44,285 nt of DNA from an uncultured Clostridia bacterium (GTDB taxonomy: Bacteria > Bacillota > Clostridia > UBA1381). The stretch is from NCBI GenBank assembly GCA_947624165.1, contig CANQJC010000016.1:1-44285 (forward strand), read 5' to 3'. Below, in pieces: positions 34,896 to 44,196 of this stretch. Position 1 is the stretch's first letter. Every line of letters begins with the position of its first letter. The notes under the pieces were generated by a model. That model was not told the origin of the DNA, ran no database searches, and saw only the letters and a list, made by a program, of their open reading frames with translations. The translations under genes were made by a program, and so were the position numbers.

Positions 34896-36602
34896 TTAAA
34901 TATTACCCTTTACAAAGCTTACGGCACTCTTCACGGCGTCGTCCGTCGTCTTTTCCTCCGTTTCGCCGCCGCGGCGCGGCTTATATTCGACAATACCCTC
35001 GCCGCATTTTTTGCCTACCACTATTCTTAAGGGAATACCTATCAAATCGGCGTCGTTAAACTTTACGCCCGCTCTTTCGTTTCTGTCGTCCAGAAGCACG
35101 TCCACGCCCTCGGCCTTAAGGCGTTCATAAATCTCCTCGGCGGCTTTCACCTGTTCCTCGTTCTTGCTGTTGACGGGAATGACCGTTACTTCGTAGGGAG
35201 CGATCGAAACGGGCCATATGATCCCATGCTCGTCGTTATTCTGCTCTATCGCCGCCGCGATGCAGCGCGTAACGCCTATGCCGTAGCAGCCCATCGTCAC
35301 GGTCTTGCTCGCGCCGTCCTCGTCGAGATAACGAAGTCCGAGCGCGTCGGAATACTTCGTTCCGAGCTTGAATATATGTCCGACCTCGATGCCCTGCGCC
35401 GTTTTGAGCGGTTTGCCGCATTTGGGACACGCGTCGCCTTCCTCGACAACTCTTATATCGGCTACCTCAAACGGTGTGAAATCCCTGCCGATATTCACGT
35501 TTTTATAATGCATATCCGTTTCGTTCGCGCCTACAACAAAGTTTTTCATTAAGCTAACCTCTTTGTCGGCGTAAACGGGTATGTTAAGTCCCACGGGACC
35601 GGCAAAGCCGACCTCTGCGTTTGTTATTTCGCGCACCTTAAACGGTTCCGCAAGCTCCAAATCATCGATACATCCCACGAGATTCTTAAGCTTCACCTCG
35701 TTTATTTCCCTGTCTCCGCGAACCATGGCGGCGACGTATTTGTCGTCGGCTTTATATATTATCGTTTTCGCGAAATCATACGGCTGCGCGCCAAGGAAGG
35801 AAACAAGCTCCTCGATAGTGTGGACGTTGGGCGTATGGATCTTTTCCATAGGCTTCTCCTCCGCGTCCGCTTCCTTCGGCTGAGGAATACACTCCGCTTT
35901 CTCGTAATTCGCGGCGTATCCGCACGCTTCGCAGTACGCGATACCGTCCTCTCCGACGGGCGACTTCACCATAAATTCCTGGCTGCCGCTGCCGCCCATG
36001 GCACCGCTGTCCGCGTCGACTATCGTGAAATCGAGACCGAGACGCGTGAAGATTTTGCAGTACGCGTCGTACATTTTTTTGTACGACACGTCGAGACCCT
36101 CGTCGCTCGTGTCGAAGCTGTACGCGTCCTTCATGACAAACTCGCGGCTCCGCATTACGCCGAAACGCGGGCGTCCCTCGTCGCGGTATTTCGTCTGTAT
36201 CTGATAAAGCGTCATCGGATATTCCTTGTATGATTTGACATTATCTATTACCGCCTGCGTGAAAAGCTCCTCGTGCGTGGGACCCAGGCAGTAGTCGCGG
36301 TCGTAGCGGTCCTTCATTTTAAACATGCTCGCGCCGAAAACCTCCCATCTGCCGGAAGCCATATAAGCCTCGGCGGGTAAAAGTGCCGGCATGAGAAGCT
36401 CCTGCGCTCCCGCCGCGTCCATTTCCTCGCGTATTATTTTTTCGACCTTTTGAAGAGTTTTTATGCCGAGCGGCAGATATGAATATATTCCGGCGGCAAG
36501 CCGTCTTATCATACCGGCGCGGAGCATCAGCTTATGGCTTGTGATCTCAGCCTCGGCGGGAACCTCTCGCAGGGTGGGCATAAGCAATTTTGACATTCTC
36601 AT
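34896..36602 (-). CDS. proS: Prolyl-tRNA synthetase ProS (bacterial type with editing insertion)
   Basis: ProS charges tRNA-Pro. The 568-residue length and the region between motifs 2 and 3 (about 220-390) indicate the bacterial form with the YbaK-like INS editing domain. Visible are [29 protein letters not shown], motif 2 [17 protein letters not shown]-like ([20 protein letters not shown]) and motif 3 [15 protein letters not shown]. The C-terminal anticodon-binding domain follows (from about 470). It lies 33 bases behind argB. No T-box leader is present in the short upstream gap. Confidence 0.98.
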   Translation of the reverse strand: MRMSKLLMPTLREVPAEAEITSHKLMLRAGMIRRLAAGIYSYLPLGIKTLQKVEKIIREEMDAAGAQELLMPALLPAEAYMASGRWEVFGASMFKMKDRYDRDYCLGPTHEELFTQAVIDNVKSYKEYPMTLYQIQTKYRDEGRPRFGVMRSREFVMKDAYSFDTSDEGLDVSYKKMYDAYCKIFTRLGLDFTIVDADSGAMGGSGSQEFMVKSPVGEDGIAYCEACGYAANYEKAECIPQPKEADAEEKPMEKIHTPNVHTIEELVSFLGAQPYDFAKTIIYKADDKYVAAMVRGDREINEVKLKNLVGCIDDLELAEPFKVREITNAEVGFAGPVGLNIPVYADKEVSLMKNFVVGANETDMHYKNVNIGRDFTPFEVADIRVVEEGDACPKCGKPLKTAQGIEVGHIFKLGTKYSDALGLRYLDEDGASKTVTMGCYGIGVTRCIAAAIEQNNDEHGIIWPVSIAPYEVTVIPVNSKNEEQVKAAEEIYERLKAEGVDVLLDDRNERAGVKFNDADLIGIPLRIVVGKKCGEGIVEYKPRRGGETEEKTTDDAVKSAVSFVKGNI

Positions 36603-36635
36603 AATTTTCGTTTCCTTTCCGATGCGTTAATCGCT

Positions 36636-37508
36636 TTAATATTTATCGCTCTTTATGAGCGTTCCTATTCCTGTCTTGGTAAATATTTCGAGCAGCAGAC
36701 AGTGCGGTATGCGTCCGTCGATTATATGTACGCCCGCGACGCCCGCGTCTATCGCTTCAAGGCAGCCGAGTACCTTCGGTATCATGCCGCCGCTTATCGT
36801 TCCGTCGTTTATCATTTCAAATATCTCGTTCTTATGAACCTCGTATATTACTTTTCCGTCGTTGTCCTTTACACCCTCGACGTCGGTGAGAAGTATCAGC
36901 TTTTCCGCTTTGACCGCCGCCGCGACAGCCGCCGCGACCGTATCGGCGTTTATGTTATAGCTGTTACCCTCGTCGTCCGTGCCTATCGGCGCGATCACGG
37001 GAATATATTGGTCGGACGCCAGAAGGTCTATAAGACAGTGCTTTATGTGGACTATGTCGCCCACGTAGCCTATATCCACCTGCTCGCCGTCCACGTCGGC
37101 GTACTGCTTTTTGCACTCTATAAAGCTGCCGTCGATACCGCTTACGCCGACGGCGCGTCCGCCTTTTGTATTCAAAAGCGCGACGATCTCCTTGTTTGTC
37201 TTGCCTATAAGCACCTGCTGCGCCGTCTGCATTGTCACGTCGTCAGTCACCCTGAGTCCGTTGACAAAACGGCTCTTTACTCCCCTGTCGTTCAAAGCCT
37301 TTGAAATGTCGGGTCCGCCGCCGTGAACGACTATCGGATTCAGCCCTATAAATTTGAGGAGCGTTATGTCCTCCATGACCGAATTTTTCAGTTCGTCGTT
37401 GACCATCGCGTTACCGCCGTACTTTACGACAACGGTCTTTCCCGAAAATTTTTGTATATACGGCAGAGCTTCTATGAGTATGCCGGCTTTTTTTATCAGT
37501 TCTTCCAT
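36636..37508 (-). CDS. argB: Acetylglutamate kinase ArgB
   Basis: ArgB phosphorylates N-acetylglutamate in arginine synthesis. Visible motifs are [29 protein letters not shown] and the C-terminal [20 protein letters not shown]. The ATG at 37508 gives 290 residues and has GGAAGGTG about six bases upstream; the GTG at 37517 lies within that site and is unlikely. The C-terminal Gly-Thr region fits the family, and regulation by arginine cannot be judged from sequence alone. It follows argC by 25 bases. Confidence 0.96.
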   Translation of the reverse strand: MEELIKKAGILIEALPYIQKFSGKTVVVKYGGNAMVNDELKNSVMEDITLLKFIGLNPIVVHGGGPDISKALNDRGVKSRFVNGLRVTDDVTMQTAQQVLIGKTNKEIVALLNTKGGRAVGVSGIDGSFIECKKQYADVDGEQVDIGYVGDIVHIKHCLIDLLASDQYIPVIAPIGTDDEGNSYNINADTVAAAVAAAVKAEKLILLTDVEGVKDNDGKVIYEVHKNEIFEMINDGTISGGMIPKVLGCLEAIDAGVAGVHIIDGRIPHCLLLEIFTKTGIGTLIKSDKY

Positions 37509-37533
37509 GTTTTTCACCTTCCGTGCCGTTTAA

Positions 37534-38571
37534 TTACAAGTAAAAGCCCGCGCCCGAAAGAGCGGTTTTTTCGTCAAGTCCGAACATGATGTTCATATTC
37601 TGGACAGCCTGTCCCGCCGCACCCTTAACGATATTGTCAAGCGCGGAGACTACCACGGCTCTTTGGAGACGTTTGTCGTAGCACACGCCTATATCCACGA
37701 AATTCGAGCCTGCCACGTGCTTTGTTTCCGGCAGGGAATCCGTGTCCTTCACGCGGACAAAATACTCGTCCTTGTAAAAATCGCGGTATATATGCGTAAG
37801 CTCAGACGCGTCCGACTCTCTTTTCAGATTTATATAAATCGTCGAAAGTATGCCGCGTTTCTGCGGTATAAGATGCGGCGTGAACGAAATCATTATTTTC
37901 TCGCCCGCGATATTCGAAAGCTCCTGTTCTATTTCCGACGTGTGACGATGATTCGTCACCTTATACGCCTTCGCCGTTTCCGTGCACTCGCAGAAGCTCG
38001 TCTGGAGAGCAAGACCGCGTCCCGCGCCCGTAACGCCGGATTTCGCGTCCACTATTATATTCTTTGTTTCGGCTATTCCGCACGCAAGAAGCGGAGCCGC
38101 GCCCAAAATCGAGCAGGTCGTGTAGCAGCCGGGATTTCCTATGAGACGCGCGTTTTTTATCTTTTCCCTATGCAGCTCGGGAAGTCCGTATACTGACTCC
38201 TTCAAAAGCTCCGGCGACGAATGTTTTTCTCCGTACCATTCCTCGTACGTCTCAACGTCGTCGTAACGGTAATCGCCGCTCAAATCTATAACCTTAAGTC
38301 CCTTCTCTATGAGCGACGGGATTACCGTCTTGCTCGCACCGTGCGGCAGCGCGGTAAACGCCACGTCGCATTTCGCCGCCTTGTCTATGTCAAGCTCCTC
38401 ACATTCCTTATCCAAAACGCGCGAAAGGCTCGGATATACCTCGCTTATTTTCTTTCCCGTGAAGCTTCGCGACACGAGCAGTTCAATGCTCGTTTCACTG
38501 TGATTTGTCAAAAGTCTCACAAGTTCCTCGCCCGCGTACCCCGTCGCTCCGAGAACTGCCGCTTTTATCAT
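37534..38571 (-). CDS. argC: N-acetyl-gamma-glutamyl-phosphate reductase ArgC
   Basis: ArgC reduces N-acetylglutamyl phosphate to the semialdehyde with NADPH, the step after ArgB. The 345-residue protein has the Rossmann motif AAVLGATGYAGEELVRLL (4-21) and the active-site Cys149 in IGNPGCYTT. A late HVAGSNFVDIGVC is also typical. It has a ribosome site GGAAGGA and a clear promoter at 38626-38654. The order argC-argB-proS suggests an arginine/proline-linked transcript; argJ, argD and argF are not in the window. Confidence 0.97.
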   Translation of the reverse strand: MIKAAVLGATGYAGEELVRLLTNHSETSIELLVSRSFTGKKISEVYPSLSRVLDKECEELDIDKAAKCDVAFTALPHGASKTVIPSLIEKGLKVIDLSGDYRYDDVETYEEWYGEKHSSPELLKESVYGLPELHREKIKNARLIGNPGCYTTCSILGAAPLLACGIAETKNIIVDAKSGVTGAGRGLALQTSFCECTETAKAYKVTNHRHTSEIEQELSNIAGEKIMISFTPHLIPQKRGILSTIYINLKRESDASELTHIYRDFYKDEYFVRVKDTDSLPETKHVAGSNFVDIGVCYDKRLQRAVVVSALDNIVKGAAGQAVQNMNIMFGLDEKTALSGAGFYL

Positions 38572-38625
38572 TTTGAATCCTTCCTTCCGAATGTATAAAA
38601 TTCTTATTTTTAACCTATCTTATTA

Positions 38626-38654
38626 ATTATATTATATAATTTTACATTTGTAAA
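38626..38654 (-). promoter_or_regulatory. Sigma-A promoter of argC
   Basis: On the minus strand TTTACA (38649-38654), 17 bases, TATAAT (38626-38631). The -35 overlaps a small TTTACA/TGTAAA inverted repeat (38641-38654). I see no clear arginine-repressor box. Confidence 0.65.
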
Positions 38655-38701
38655 GAGGGAATTTGCCACATTATTGTAATACGCTCTTAATAAAAATCAC
38701 G

Positions 38702-38730
38702 TTGAATTGTTACAATATTGTTTGTATAAT
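38702..38730 (+). promoter_or_regulatory. Sigma-A promoter of the secreted protein gene at 38788
   Basis: TTGAAT (38702-38707), 17 bases, TATAAT (38725-38730). A direct repeat AATTATGTAAAC (38741-38752 and 38761-38772) lies between it and the start codon, so the leader could bind a regulator. Confidence 0.7.
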
Positions 38731-38787
38731 ATACAATATGAATTATGTAAACAAAAGTAAAATTATGTAAACGTTGGGGGTGAGGCG

Positions 38788-40038
38788 TTGAAAAAAGGGA
38801 TCTTACGGTTTATTTCTGTATTATGCGCCGTAACTGTTATTTTGTCATGCCTTACTCTAAGCTCCGTCAATGCGGACGAGCCTGTCGGCAAGATGTCGGC
38901 GGTATACGCCTACGTGCTCAACGATTACCTTTACACATACGGCGCGCTGTCCACGCGGGAAGCCGGAGAGACGCTCCGCGCAGACGAGGAAAACGGCTTT
39001 GCGCCGCGCGGCGTTATACACAGCGAGGTCATAAATTTTGACGCGAACGAAAATCCGTATCTTGTGATATTCTTCGCCGACTCCGATTATTCGCTCGTTT
39101 CCTGTCACATATGGAAATTCGACGAGGAAACGGAGGAAGCGAAAAAAATCGCGGCACTCGACGTCAATTATTCCATGCTTTCCGAGGGTCAGGTCGGAGC
39201 ATTCGTTATGGGCTTCAACAACGAGAAAAGGTATATAATATACAGAGTATACGAAAACGACGCTCTTTCTTACGAGGAATACTATACAGCGATAGACGGC
39301 GACGCGTTTATGTACGTGAACGCGCCGGGTACGCTCAGCGAAATAGGCGTCGCGGATTTTTCCGGCGAATATATCCACCCGAACGTCGACGTGTCGGATT
39401 ACAACGCGAATATAGGCAAATTCTTTGACGAATTGAAGAACACAGCCGCAGACAGCGTCACCTATGAGGATATTGCGGAAAGACTTACCGACGAGGACGA
39501 GGAGCAGATAGAAGCCGTCCTGAAAAACGCGGTAAACTTCAACAACTTCGATATCGCGGATTACGCGACGATGGACGAATACAGAAACGCGCTTACCGCC
39601 GAGCCTACGGGCGACAGGTTTTATCTTATATCGGAAGCGTACAGTCTCGGCGACGAAATATATTATATACGTTTCTCGACCGACCGATCGTATTATAATT
39701 ACGCGCTCCTGCGCCGAAGTCCCGACGCGGAGAACGGCTATCAAATCCTTAAGGTCCGTACCGACTGTATCCCGCTTTCCGACAGGGAGCTTAAGCAAAT
39801 AAAACGCGACTATGACAGAAACACGCTTCTTTACAAGAAAGCGAAGGGGTCGCTGAAGCTGCTGAAGGAATCGAAATATTCCTCGTCCGGCGAACCGAAG
39901 CCTACGAAGGAGCCTGTTATACAGATAGACAAGCCCTTCAGCTCAAGGACGAGACTTCCCGTCATATGCGTCGGCGGCGGCGTGGCGGTCGCGCTTTTGA
40001 CGATACTTTGGGTATATCTTTACAGCGATAACGATTAA
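38788..40038 (+). CDS. Exported protein with C-terminal membrane anchor, unknown function
   Basis: I do not recognise a family. The 416-residue protein starts with TTG, behind GGGGGTGAGG. It has a signal peptide (about 1-29, ending LSSVNA), an acidic extracytoplasmic region rich in Tyr, Asp and Glu (30-365), a Lys/Ser/Pro stretch with KPTKEP, and a membrane helix near the C-terminus (about 388-409) with a short acidic tail. The tail-anchored layout and the repeated SDYSLVSCHIW or DRSYYNYALL-like beta patterns suggest a surface sensor or receptor domain. It is a single-gene unit between its own promoter and terminator. Confidence 0.75.
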   Translation: MKKGILRFISVLCAVTVILSCLTLSSVNADEPVGKMSAVYAYVLNDYLYTYGALSTREAGETLRADEENGFAPRGVIHSEVINFDANENPYLVIFFADSDYSLVSCHIWKFDEETEEAKKIAALDVNYSMLSEGQVGAFVMGFNNEKRYIIYRVYENDALSYEEYYTAIDGDAFMYVNAPGTLSEIGVADFSGEYIHPNVDVSDYNANIGKFFDELKNTAADSVTYEDIAERLTDEDEEQIEAVLKNAVNFNNFDIADYATMDEYRNALTAEPTGDRFYLISEAYSLGDEIYYIRFSTDRSYYNYALLRRSPDAENGYQILKVRTDCIPLSDRELKQIKRDYDRNTLLYKKAKGSLKLLKESKYSSSGEPKPTKEPVIQIDKPFSSRTRLPVICVGGGVAVALLTILWVYLYSDND

Positions 40039-40040
40039 AA

Positions 40041-40072
40041 AAACGGCGAAGCAAAGCTTCGCCGTTTTTTTT
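40041..40072. terminator. Bidirectional Rho-independent terminator
   Basis: AACGGCGAAGC, loop AAA, GCTTCGCCGTT with a following T8 run, and an A-run before it. It ends both the secreted protein gene and the convergent hydG gene. Confidence 0.9.
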
Positions 40073-40098
40073 CGCGCCCGAAAGCGGACGCGGTATAT

Positions 40099-41517
40099 TT
40101 AAAATCTGAAATCTCTCGCGCCGTTTTCTATTTCCGCGAGATACTTCTGCGCTGTGGCGCGTACCTTGTCGTTCGGTATTTTTTTCATTTCCTCCGCGAT
40201 AAGCTTATCGCCCGCGGCGCGCGTTTCCTCCGACGCGTAATCGGTAAGGTATTCCTTCAGCGTCATGAGCGCGTTCGGCTGGCAGCAGTTTTGTATCGCG
40301 CCCGTTTTTGCAAGGGACATGAAGCGGTCGCCGGTACGTCCTTCACGATAGCAAGCCGTGCAGAACGACGGTATGTAGCCAAGCTCTATCAGCCATTTCA
40401 CGACCTCGTCGAGAGTGCGCGTGTCGCTTCTGTCAAACTGCGCGGTATTGTTTTCCTCGTCCTCCGGCTCGACGTAACCTCCCACGCTCGTGCTGGACGC
40501 GCCGCTTATCTGCGAAATTCCCAATTCGAGAGCCTTGCGGCGGTTTTGGGCGGTTTCGCGCGTGGAAACTATCATGCCGGTATAAGGTACCGCTATACGT
40601 ATTATCGCTATGATTTTATGCCAGATCTCATCGGGAACGGCGTTTGAAAAATCGTTAACGTCTATATCGTCGGCGGGGCATATCCTCGGCACGCTTATCG
40701 TGTGCGGTCCAACGCCGTGGACCGCTTCGAGGTGTTCGGCGTGCATTATTATCCCGACAAGCTCGTATTCGTAAGTATTAAGTCCGAAAAGAACTCCCAG
40801 ACCTACGTCGTCGATACCGCCCTCCATGGCGCGGTCCATAGCTTCGGTATGATAAGCGTAATCGCTTTTCGGTCCCGCGGGATGCAAAGTTTCGTAATTC
40901 TTTTTGTTATACGTTTCCTGGAAAAGGATATACGTTCCTATACCCGCGTCCTTCAACCGCTTGTAATTTTCCACGGTCGTCGCGGCGATATTGACGTTCA
41001 CGCGTCTTATCGCGCCGTTCTTATGCTTGATTTTGTAAATTGTATCTATACATTCAAGTATGTATTCGAGAGGATTGTTTATCGGGTCCTCGCCCGCCTC
41101 GAGCGCGAGACGCTTGTGTCCCATATCCTGCAAAGCGATCGTCTCGGCTTTGACCTCCTCCTGCGTAAGCTTTTTACGGCATATGTGCTTGTTTTTGACG
41201 TGATACGGACAGTACACGCAGCTGTTTATGCAGTAATTGGAAAGATAGAGCGGCGCGAACATTACTATTCTGTTGCCGTATATCCTTTTTTTTATTTCCC
41301 GCGCCAGCGAATACATCTTCTCGTTAAGGTCGTCATAGGGACAAGCCAGAAGGAGAGCGGCTTCTCTGTGCGTGATACCCTTGAGGTCGCGCGCGCGGTC
41401 TATGATCGACTCGATCATTTCTCTGTCGGTCTTGTGTTTTTCGGCAAACTCCAGCGACGCGTTTACTTCCTCGTCGTTGATAAATTCCTCCGCCTTCATG
41501 GAGCTTGGATCGTACAT
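40099..41517 (-). CDS. hydG: [FeFe]-hydrogenase H-cluster radical SAM maturase HydG
   Basis: HydG cleaves tyrosine to make the CO and CN ligands of the [FeFe]-hydrogenase H-cluster. The 472-residue protein has the radical-SAM motif CINSCVYC (Cys96, Cys100, Cys103). The C-terminal auxiliary cluster motif CTACYREGRTGDRFM with later CCQPNA is the feature that separates HydG from ThiH. The order PRICPADD and SGASSTSVGGY is also typical. It has its own promoter. The partners hydE and hydF and the hydrogenase itself are not in this window. Confidence 0.96.
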   Translation of the reverse strand: MYDPSSMKAEEFINDEEVNASLEFAEKHKTDREMIESIIDRARDLKGITHREAALLLACPYDDLNEKMYSLAREIKKRIYGNRIVMFAPLYLSNYCINSCVYCPYHVKNKHICRKKLTQEEVKAETIALQDMGHKRLALEAGEDPINNPLEYILECIDTIYKIKHKNGAIRRVNVNIAATTVENYKRLKDAGIGTYILFQETYNKKNYETLHPAGPKSDYAYHTEAMDRAMEGGIDDVGLGVLFGLNTYEYELVGIIMHAEHLEAVHGVGPHTISVPRICPADDIDVNDFSNAVPDEIWHKIIAIIRIAVPYTGMIVSTRETAQNRRKALELGISQISGASSTSVGGYVEPEDEENNTAQFDRSDTRTLDEVVKWLIELGYIPSFCTACYREGRTGDRFMSLAKTGAIQNCCQPNALMTLKEYLTDYASEETRAAGDKLIAEEMKKIPNDKVRATAQKYLAEIENGARDFRF

Positions 41518-41550
41518 TTTTTATCACCTTCATTATTAAAATACAAATCT

Positions 41551-41579
41551 ATTTTACTACAAAATTCACGAAAAATCAA
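41551..41579 (-). promoter_or_regulatory. Sigma-A promoter of hydG
   Basis: On the minus strand TTGATT (41574-41579), 17 bases, TAAAAT (41551-41556), 33 bases before the hydG ATG. Confidence 0.7.
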
Positions 41580-41588
41580 TAGAATATA

Positions 41589-41638
41589 AAAAACGGTGAT
41601 TAAAAATGAAGTTTTGTTCATTTCTAATCGCCGTTTTC
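41589..41638 (-). terminator. Terminator of the SASP gene
   Basis: A long hairpin (AACGGCGATTA with partner TAATCACCGTT, continued by a GAAATGAA/TTCATTTT stem) ends in a T6 run on the minus strand, 46 bases behind the spore-protein stop. Confidence 0.8.
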
Positions 41639-41683
41639 GTATATAGGTTAAAATTTTATGATTAGGGGTTATTTCAGAATGAT

Positions 41684-41875
41684 TTACTTCAATCTGCTTT
41701 CGTAATCCGTGATCATCTTTTTAACCATCTGACCGCCTATCGAACCCGCCTGCTTTGATGTGAGGTCGCCGTTGTAACCCTGCTTGAGAGTTACGCCTAC
41801 CTCGTTTGCAGCTTCCATCTTGAACTGCTCCATAGCCTGCTTGGCTTCGGGAACCTGGATCTTGTTTCTGCTCAT
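41684..41875 (-). CDS. Alpha/beta-type small acid-soluble spore protein
   Basis: This 63-residue DNA-binding protein coats spore DNA and protects it from UV. It has the family signature ANEVGVTLKQGYNGDLTSK followed by QAGSIGGQMVKKMI. The cleavage region of germination protease is recognisable as EQFKMEAANE. An unusually strong TAAGGAGGGAG precedes the ATG. The upstream AT-rich region has no good sigma-A promoter; GATACAAT might be part of a sigma-G type -10 but I cannot confirm it. It shows directly that the organism belongs to a sporulating lineage. Confidence 0.95.
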   Translation of the reverse strand: MSRNKIQVPEAKQAMEQFKMEAANEVGVTLKQGYNGDLTSKQAGSIGGQMVKKMITDYESRLK

Positions 41876-42011
41876 TTTTCTCCCTCCTTAAAAACCAAAG
41901 TCTTTAATCTATTTAAATTTTGTGTCGAATTGTATCGACTACAATACTATTTTGCACACGGACAAAAATAATATTCAAAAAAATATTAGTAATTTTTAGC
42001 TTAGCAAACCG

Positions 42012-42040
42012 TTGAAAAAAATATCGAATTGTGTTAAAAT
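42012..42040 (+). promoter_or_regulatory. Sigma-A promoter of the CLC gene
   Basis: TTGAAA (42012-42017), 17 bases, TAAAAT (42035-42040). This shows that the TTG at 42012, which could also open the frame, belongs to the promoter. Confidence 0.75.
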
Positions 42041-42077
42041 AAAATACGAAAACAAAAATCAGCGGGAGACGGTTTTA

Positions 42078-43343
42078 ATGATAAAGAAAAATATTATCGG
42101 CAAAATAAAATCGGCGTCCGATTATATCCGCGTATTTTTAAAATGGGGACTTATCGCCGTCGTCACGGGCGCGGCGGGCGGCGCGGCGGGCGCGCTTTTT
42201 CATGTGAGCGTGACCCGTTCGAACGAGCTGTTCACGCTGTACGACAAGCTTATACTGCTTCTTCCTTTCGGCGGTCTCCTTATCGTCGCGATATACAAAA
42301 AAAGCCGTATGCTTGCGAACAAAGGCACCGACAGTATCCTCGCGTCGATACGCGGCGAGGAGGGCGTTCCGTTCGTGCTCGCGCCGCTGATATTTATAAG
42401 TACCGTGATAACGCATCTTTTCGGCGGCAGCGCGGGACGCGAGGGAGCCGCTCTCCAGCTTGGCGGCAGCATCGGCAGTACGATAGGAAAAATTTTTCGT
42501 CTTGACCCGAAGGATATGCACATCGTCATTATGTGCGGTATGAGCGCGCTTTTCTCGGCGTTGTTCGGGACGCCCGTAACGGCGACCTTCTTCGCGCTCG
42601 GAGTGACGAGCGTCGGCATAATGTACTATTCGGGACTTGTGCCGTGTCTTATCTCGGCGTTCGCGGCTTATCTTATAACAACGTTCGCGGGAATAGAACC
42701 GGCGGGATTCGTAATAAGAACGATCCCCGCGGTAACGGTCGTTACCATGCTCAAAACAATGCTCCTCGCCGCGCTGTGCGCGGAGCTTAGCATAATATTC
42801 TGCATGGTAATGCATTATACCGCAAGATATATGAAAATATGGTTTAAAAATCCTTATATAAGGATTTTTGTCGGCGGACTTGTCATCGTCGCGCTCACGT
42901 ACCTTCTCGACACAAGAGCGTACAACGGTTCGGGAATGTACGTTATAGAAAACGCCGTCACGGGCGGTCACGCGAAAACGTTCGCGTGGGTATTCAAGAT
43001 AATCTTTACCGCGATAACGATAGGCTCAGGCTTCAAGGGCGGCGAGATCGTGCCTACGTTCTTTATAGGTTCGACCTTCGGCTGCGTCATGGCGGGGCTT
43101 ATAGGAATATCGCCCGGGTTCGGAGCGGCTATAGGCATGATATCGATGTTCTGCGGCGTTCTTAATTCCCCGGTAACTTCAATACTTCTGAGCGTAGAGC
43201 TGTTCGGCTCGCAGGGGCTTATATTCTTCGCCCTCGCCGCCGGAGTAAGTTATATGCTGTCCGGCTACTACGGACTTTACGGGAACCAAAAAATCGTATA
43301 CTCGAAGCTGCGCAACGAGTATATAAACGCAGACACAAAATAA
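42078..43343 (+). CDS. CLC-family anion channel/antiporter, possibly fluoride-type (CLC-F)
   Basis: This 421-residue membrane protein has the CLC fold, with about ten hydrophobic helices. GGSAGREGAALQLGGSIG (116-133) holds the gating Glu122. GSGFKGGEIVPTFFIGSTFG (317-336) is the second anion-selectivity stretch. The KGGE-x2-P form and GREGA, in place of GREGP and GGxFxP of chloride-type CLCs, resemble the CLC-F fluoride/proton antiporters (family knowledge from memory). The ATG at 42078 with GGGAGA upstream is preferred because the promoter covers the longer start. No fluoride riboswitch is seen in the leader. The CmpB-like gene follows after 16 bases. Confidence 0.88.
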   Translation: MIKKNIIGKIKSASDYIRVFLKWGLIAVVTGAAGGAAGALFHVSVTRSNELFTLYDKLILLLPFGGLLIVAIYKKSRMLANKGTDSILASIRGEEGVPFVLAPLIFISTVITHLFGGSAGREGAALQLGGSIGSTIGKIFRLDPKDMHIVIMCGMSALFSALFGTPVTATFFALGVTSVGIMYYSGLVPCLISAFAAYLITTFAGIEPAGFVIRTIPAVTVVTMLKTMLLAALCAELSIIFCMVMHYTARYMKIWFKNPYIRIFVGGLVIVALTYLLDTRAYNGSGMYVIENAVTGGHAKTFAWVFKIIFTAITIGSGFKGGEIVPTFFIGSTFGCVMAGLIGISPGFGAAIGMISMFCGVLNSPVTSILLSVELFGSQGLIFFALAAGVSYMLSGYYGLYGNQKIVYSKLRNEYINADTK

Positions 43344-43359
43344 TGGGAGGTTGAAAAAA

Positions 43360-44196
43360 ATGATTTTAGGGTATTCTGTTTATGAGATAGCGGCTTTGTT
43401 CTTTGTTTACGGCTTCTTGGGCTGGTGCGTCGAGGTGGCGTACTGCGGTCTCGAATGCGGCAAGTTTGTCAACAGGGGATTTTTAAACGGACCGATATGT
43501 CCGATCTACGGCGTGGGCGGCGTTATAGTCGTGCTGTGTCTTACGCCCATATGCGATAATCTTCTGCTTTTGTTCGTCGGTTCCGCGCTGCTCACGACCG
43601 TTCTGGAGCTTATAACGGGATTTGCGCTGGACAAGATATTCCACGCGCGCTGGTGGGATTATTCCGACACGCCTTTCAATTTAAACGGCTACATATGTCT
43701 TAAATTTTCGATATGCTGGGGACTTGTATGCATAGGACTTATGAAACTCCTCCACCCCGTCGTATATAATCTGATAACGCACATTCCTCATATCATAGGC
43801 TTGATAGTGCTGATATTCCTCGGAGTTGTGTTCGTGACAGATATAGTTATAACCGTAATAACGATAAATCATTTAAACGAGCGCATGAAGCTTATGGACG
43901 ACATAGCCAAAAAGATACACGAAGTATCCGATGAGATAGGCGAACACGTTTACGAAGGCGCGGTCAAAGCCGCGAAAAAGGGCGAAGAGATATATAACAG
44001 CGAAAAAGCGAAGGAACTGCGCGACAAGCATGAGGAAAGCATCGAGGAGCTAAGAGAAAGGTACGCGAACGCCGTCAAGGAAAAGCACGCGTTTCAGGGA
44101 CGCATAATCAAGGCGTTCCCGAATATCCGCATGCATAACCACAACGAACACCTCAATAAAATAAAAGAGCGTATCGCAAATAAACATAAGGATTAA
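43360..44196 (+). CDS. CmpB-family (putative ABC-transporter type IV) membrane protein with coiled-coil tail
   Basis: This 278-residue protein has about five hydrophobic segments in the first 175 residues and a charged coiled-coil tail (about 175-278). FVYGFLGWCVEVAYCG and NRGFLNGPICPIYGVGG are the signatures of the CmpB family, and ARWWDYSDTPFNLNGYICL is a further hallmark. The family name implies ABC transport, but members have no demonstrated substrate that I know of. The ATG at 43360 is chosen because GGGAGG (43345-43350) ends nine bases before it and abuts the upstream TTG. It is probably co-transcribed with the CLC gene. The 89 bases after it hold nothing I can identify. Confidence 0.83.
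   Translation: MILGYSVYEIAALFFVYGFLGWCVEVAYCGLECGKFVNRGFLNGPICPIYGVGGVIVVLCLTPICDNLLLLFVGSALLTTVLELITGFALDKIFHARWWDYSDTPFNLNGYICLKFSICWGLVCIGLMKLLHPVVYNLITHIPHIIGLIVLIFLGVVFVTDIVITVITINHLNERMKLMDDIAKKIHEVSDEIGEHVYEGAVKAAKKGEEIYNSEKAKELRDKHEESIEELRERYANAVKEKHAFQGRIIKAFPNIRMHNHNEHLNKIKERIANKHKD

Noticed and set aside
36603-36635. T-box leader of proS
   Set aside because: The gap to argB is only 33 bases, too short for a T-box.
41880-42077. Fluoride riboswitch upstream of the CLC gene
   Set aside because: The leader is AT-rich and I could not find the conserved riboswitch core; only a plain promoter is visible.
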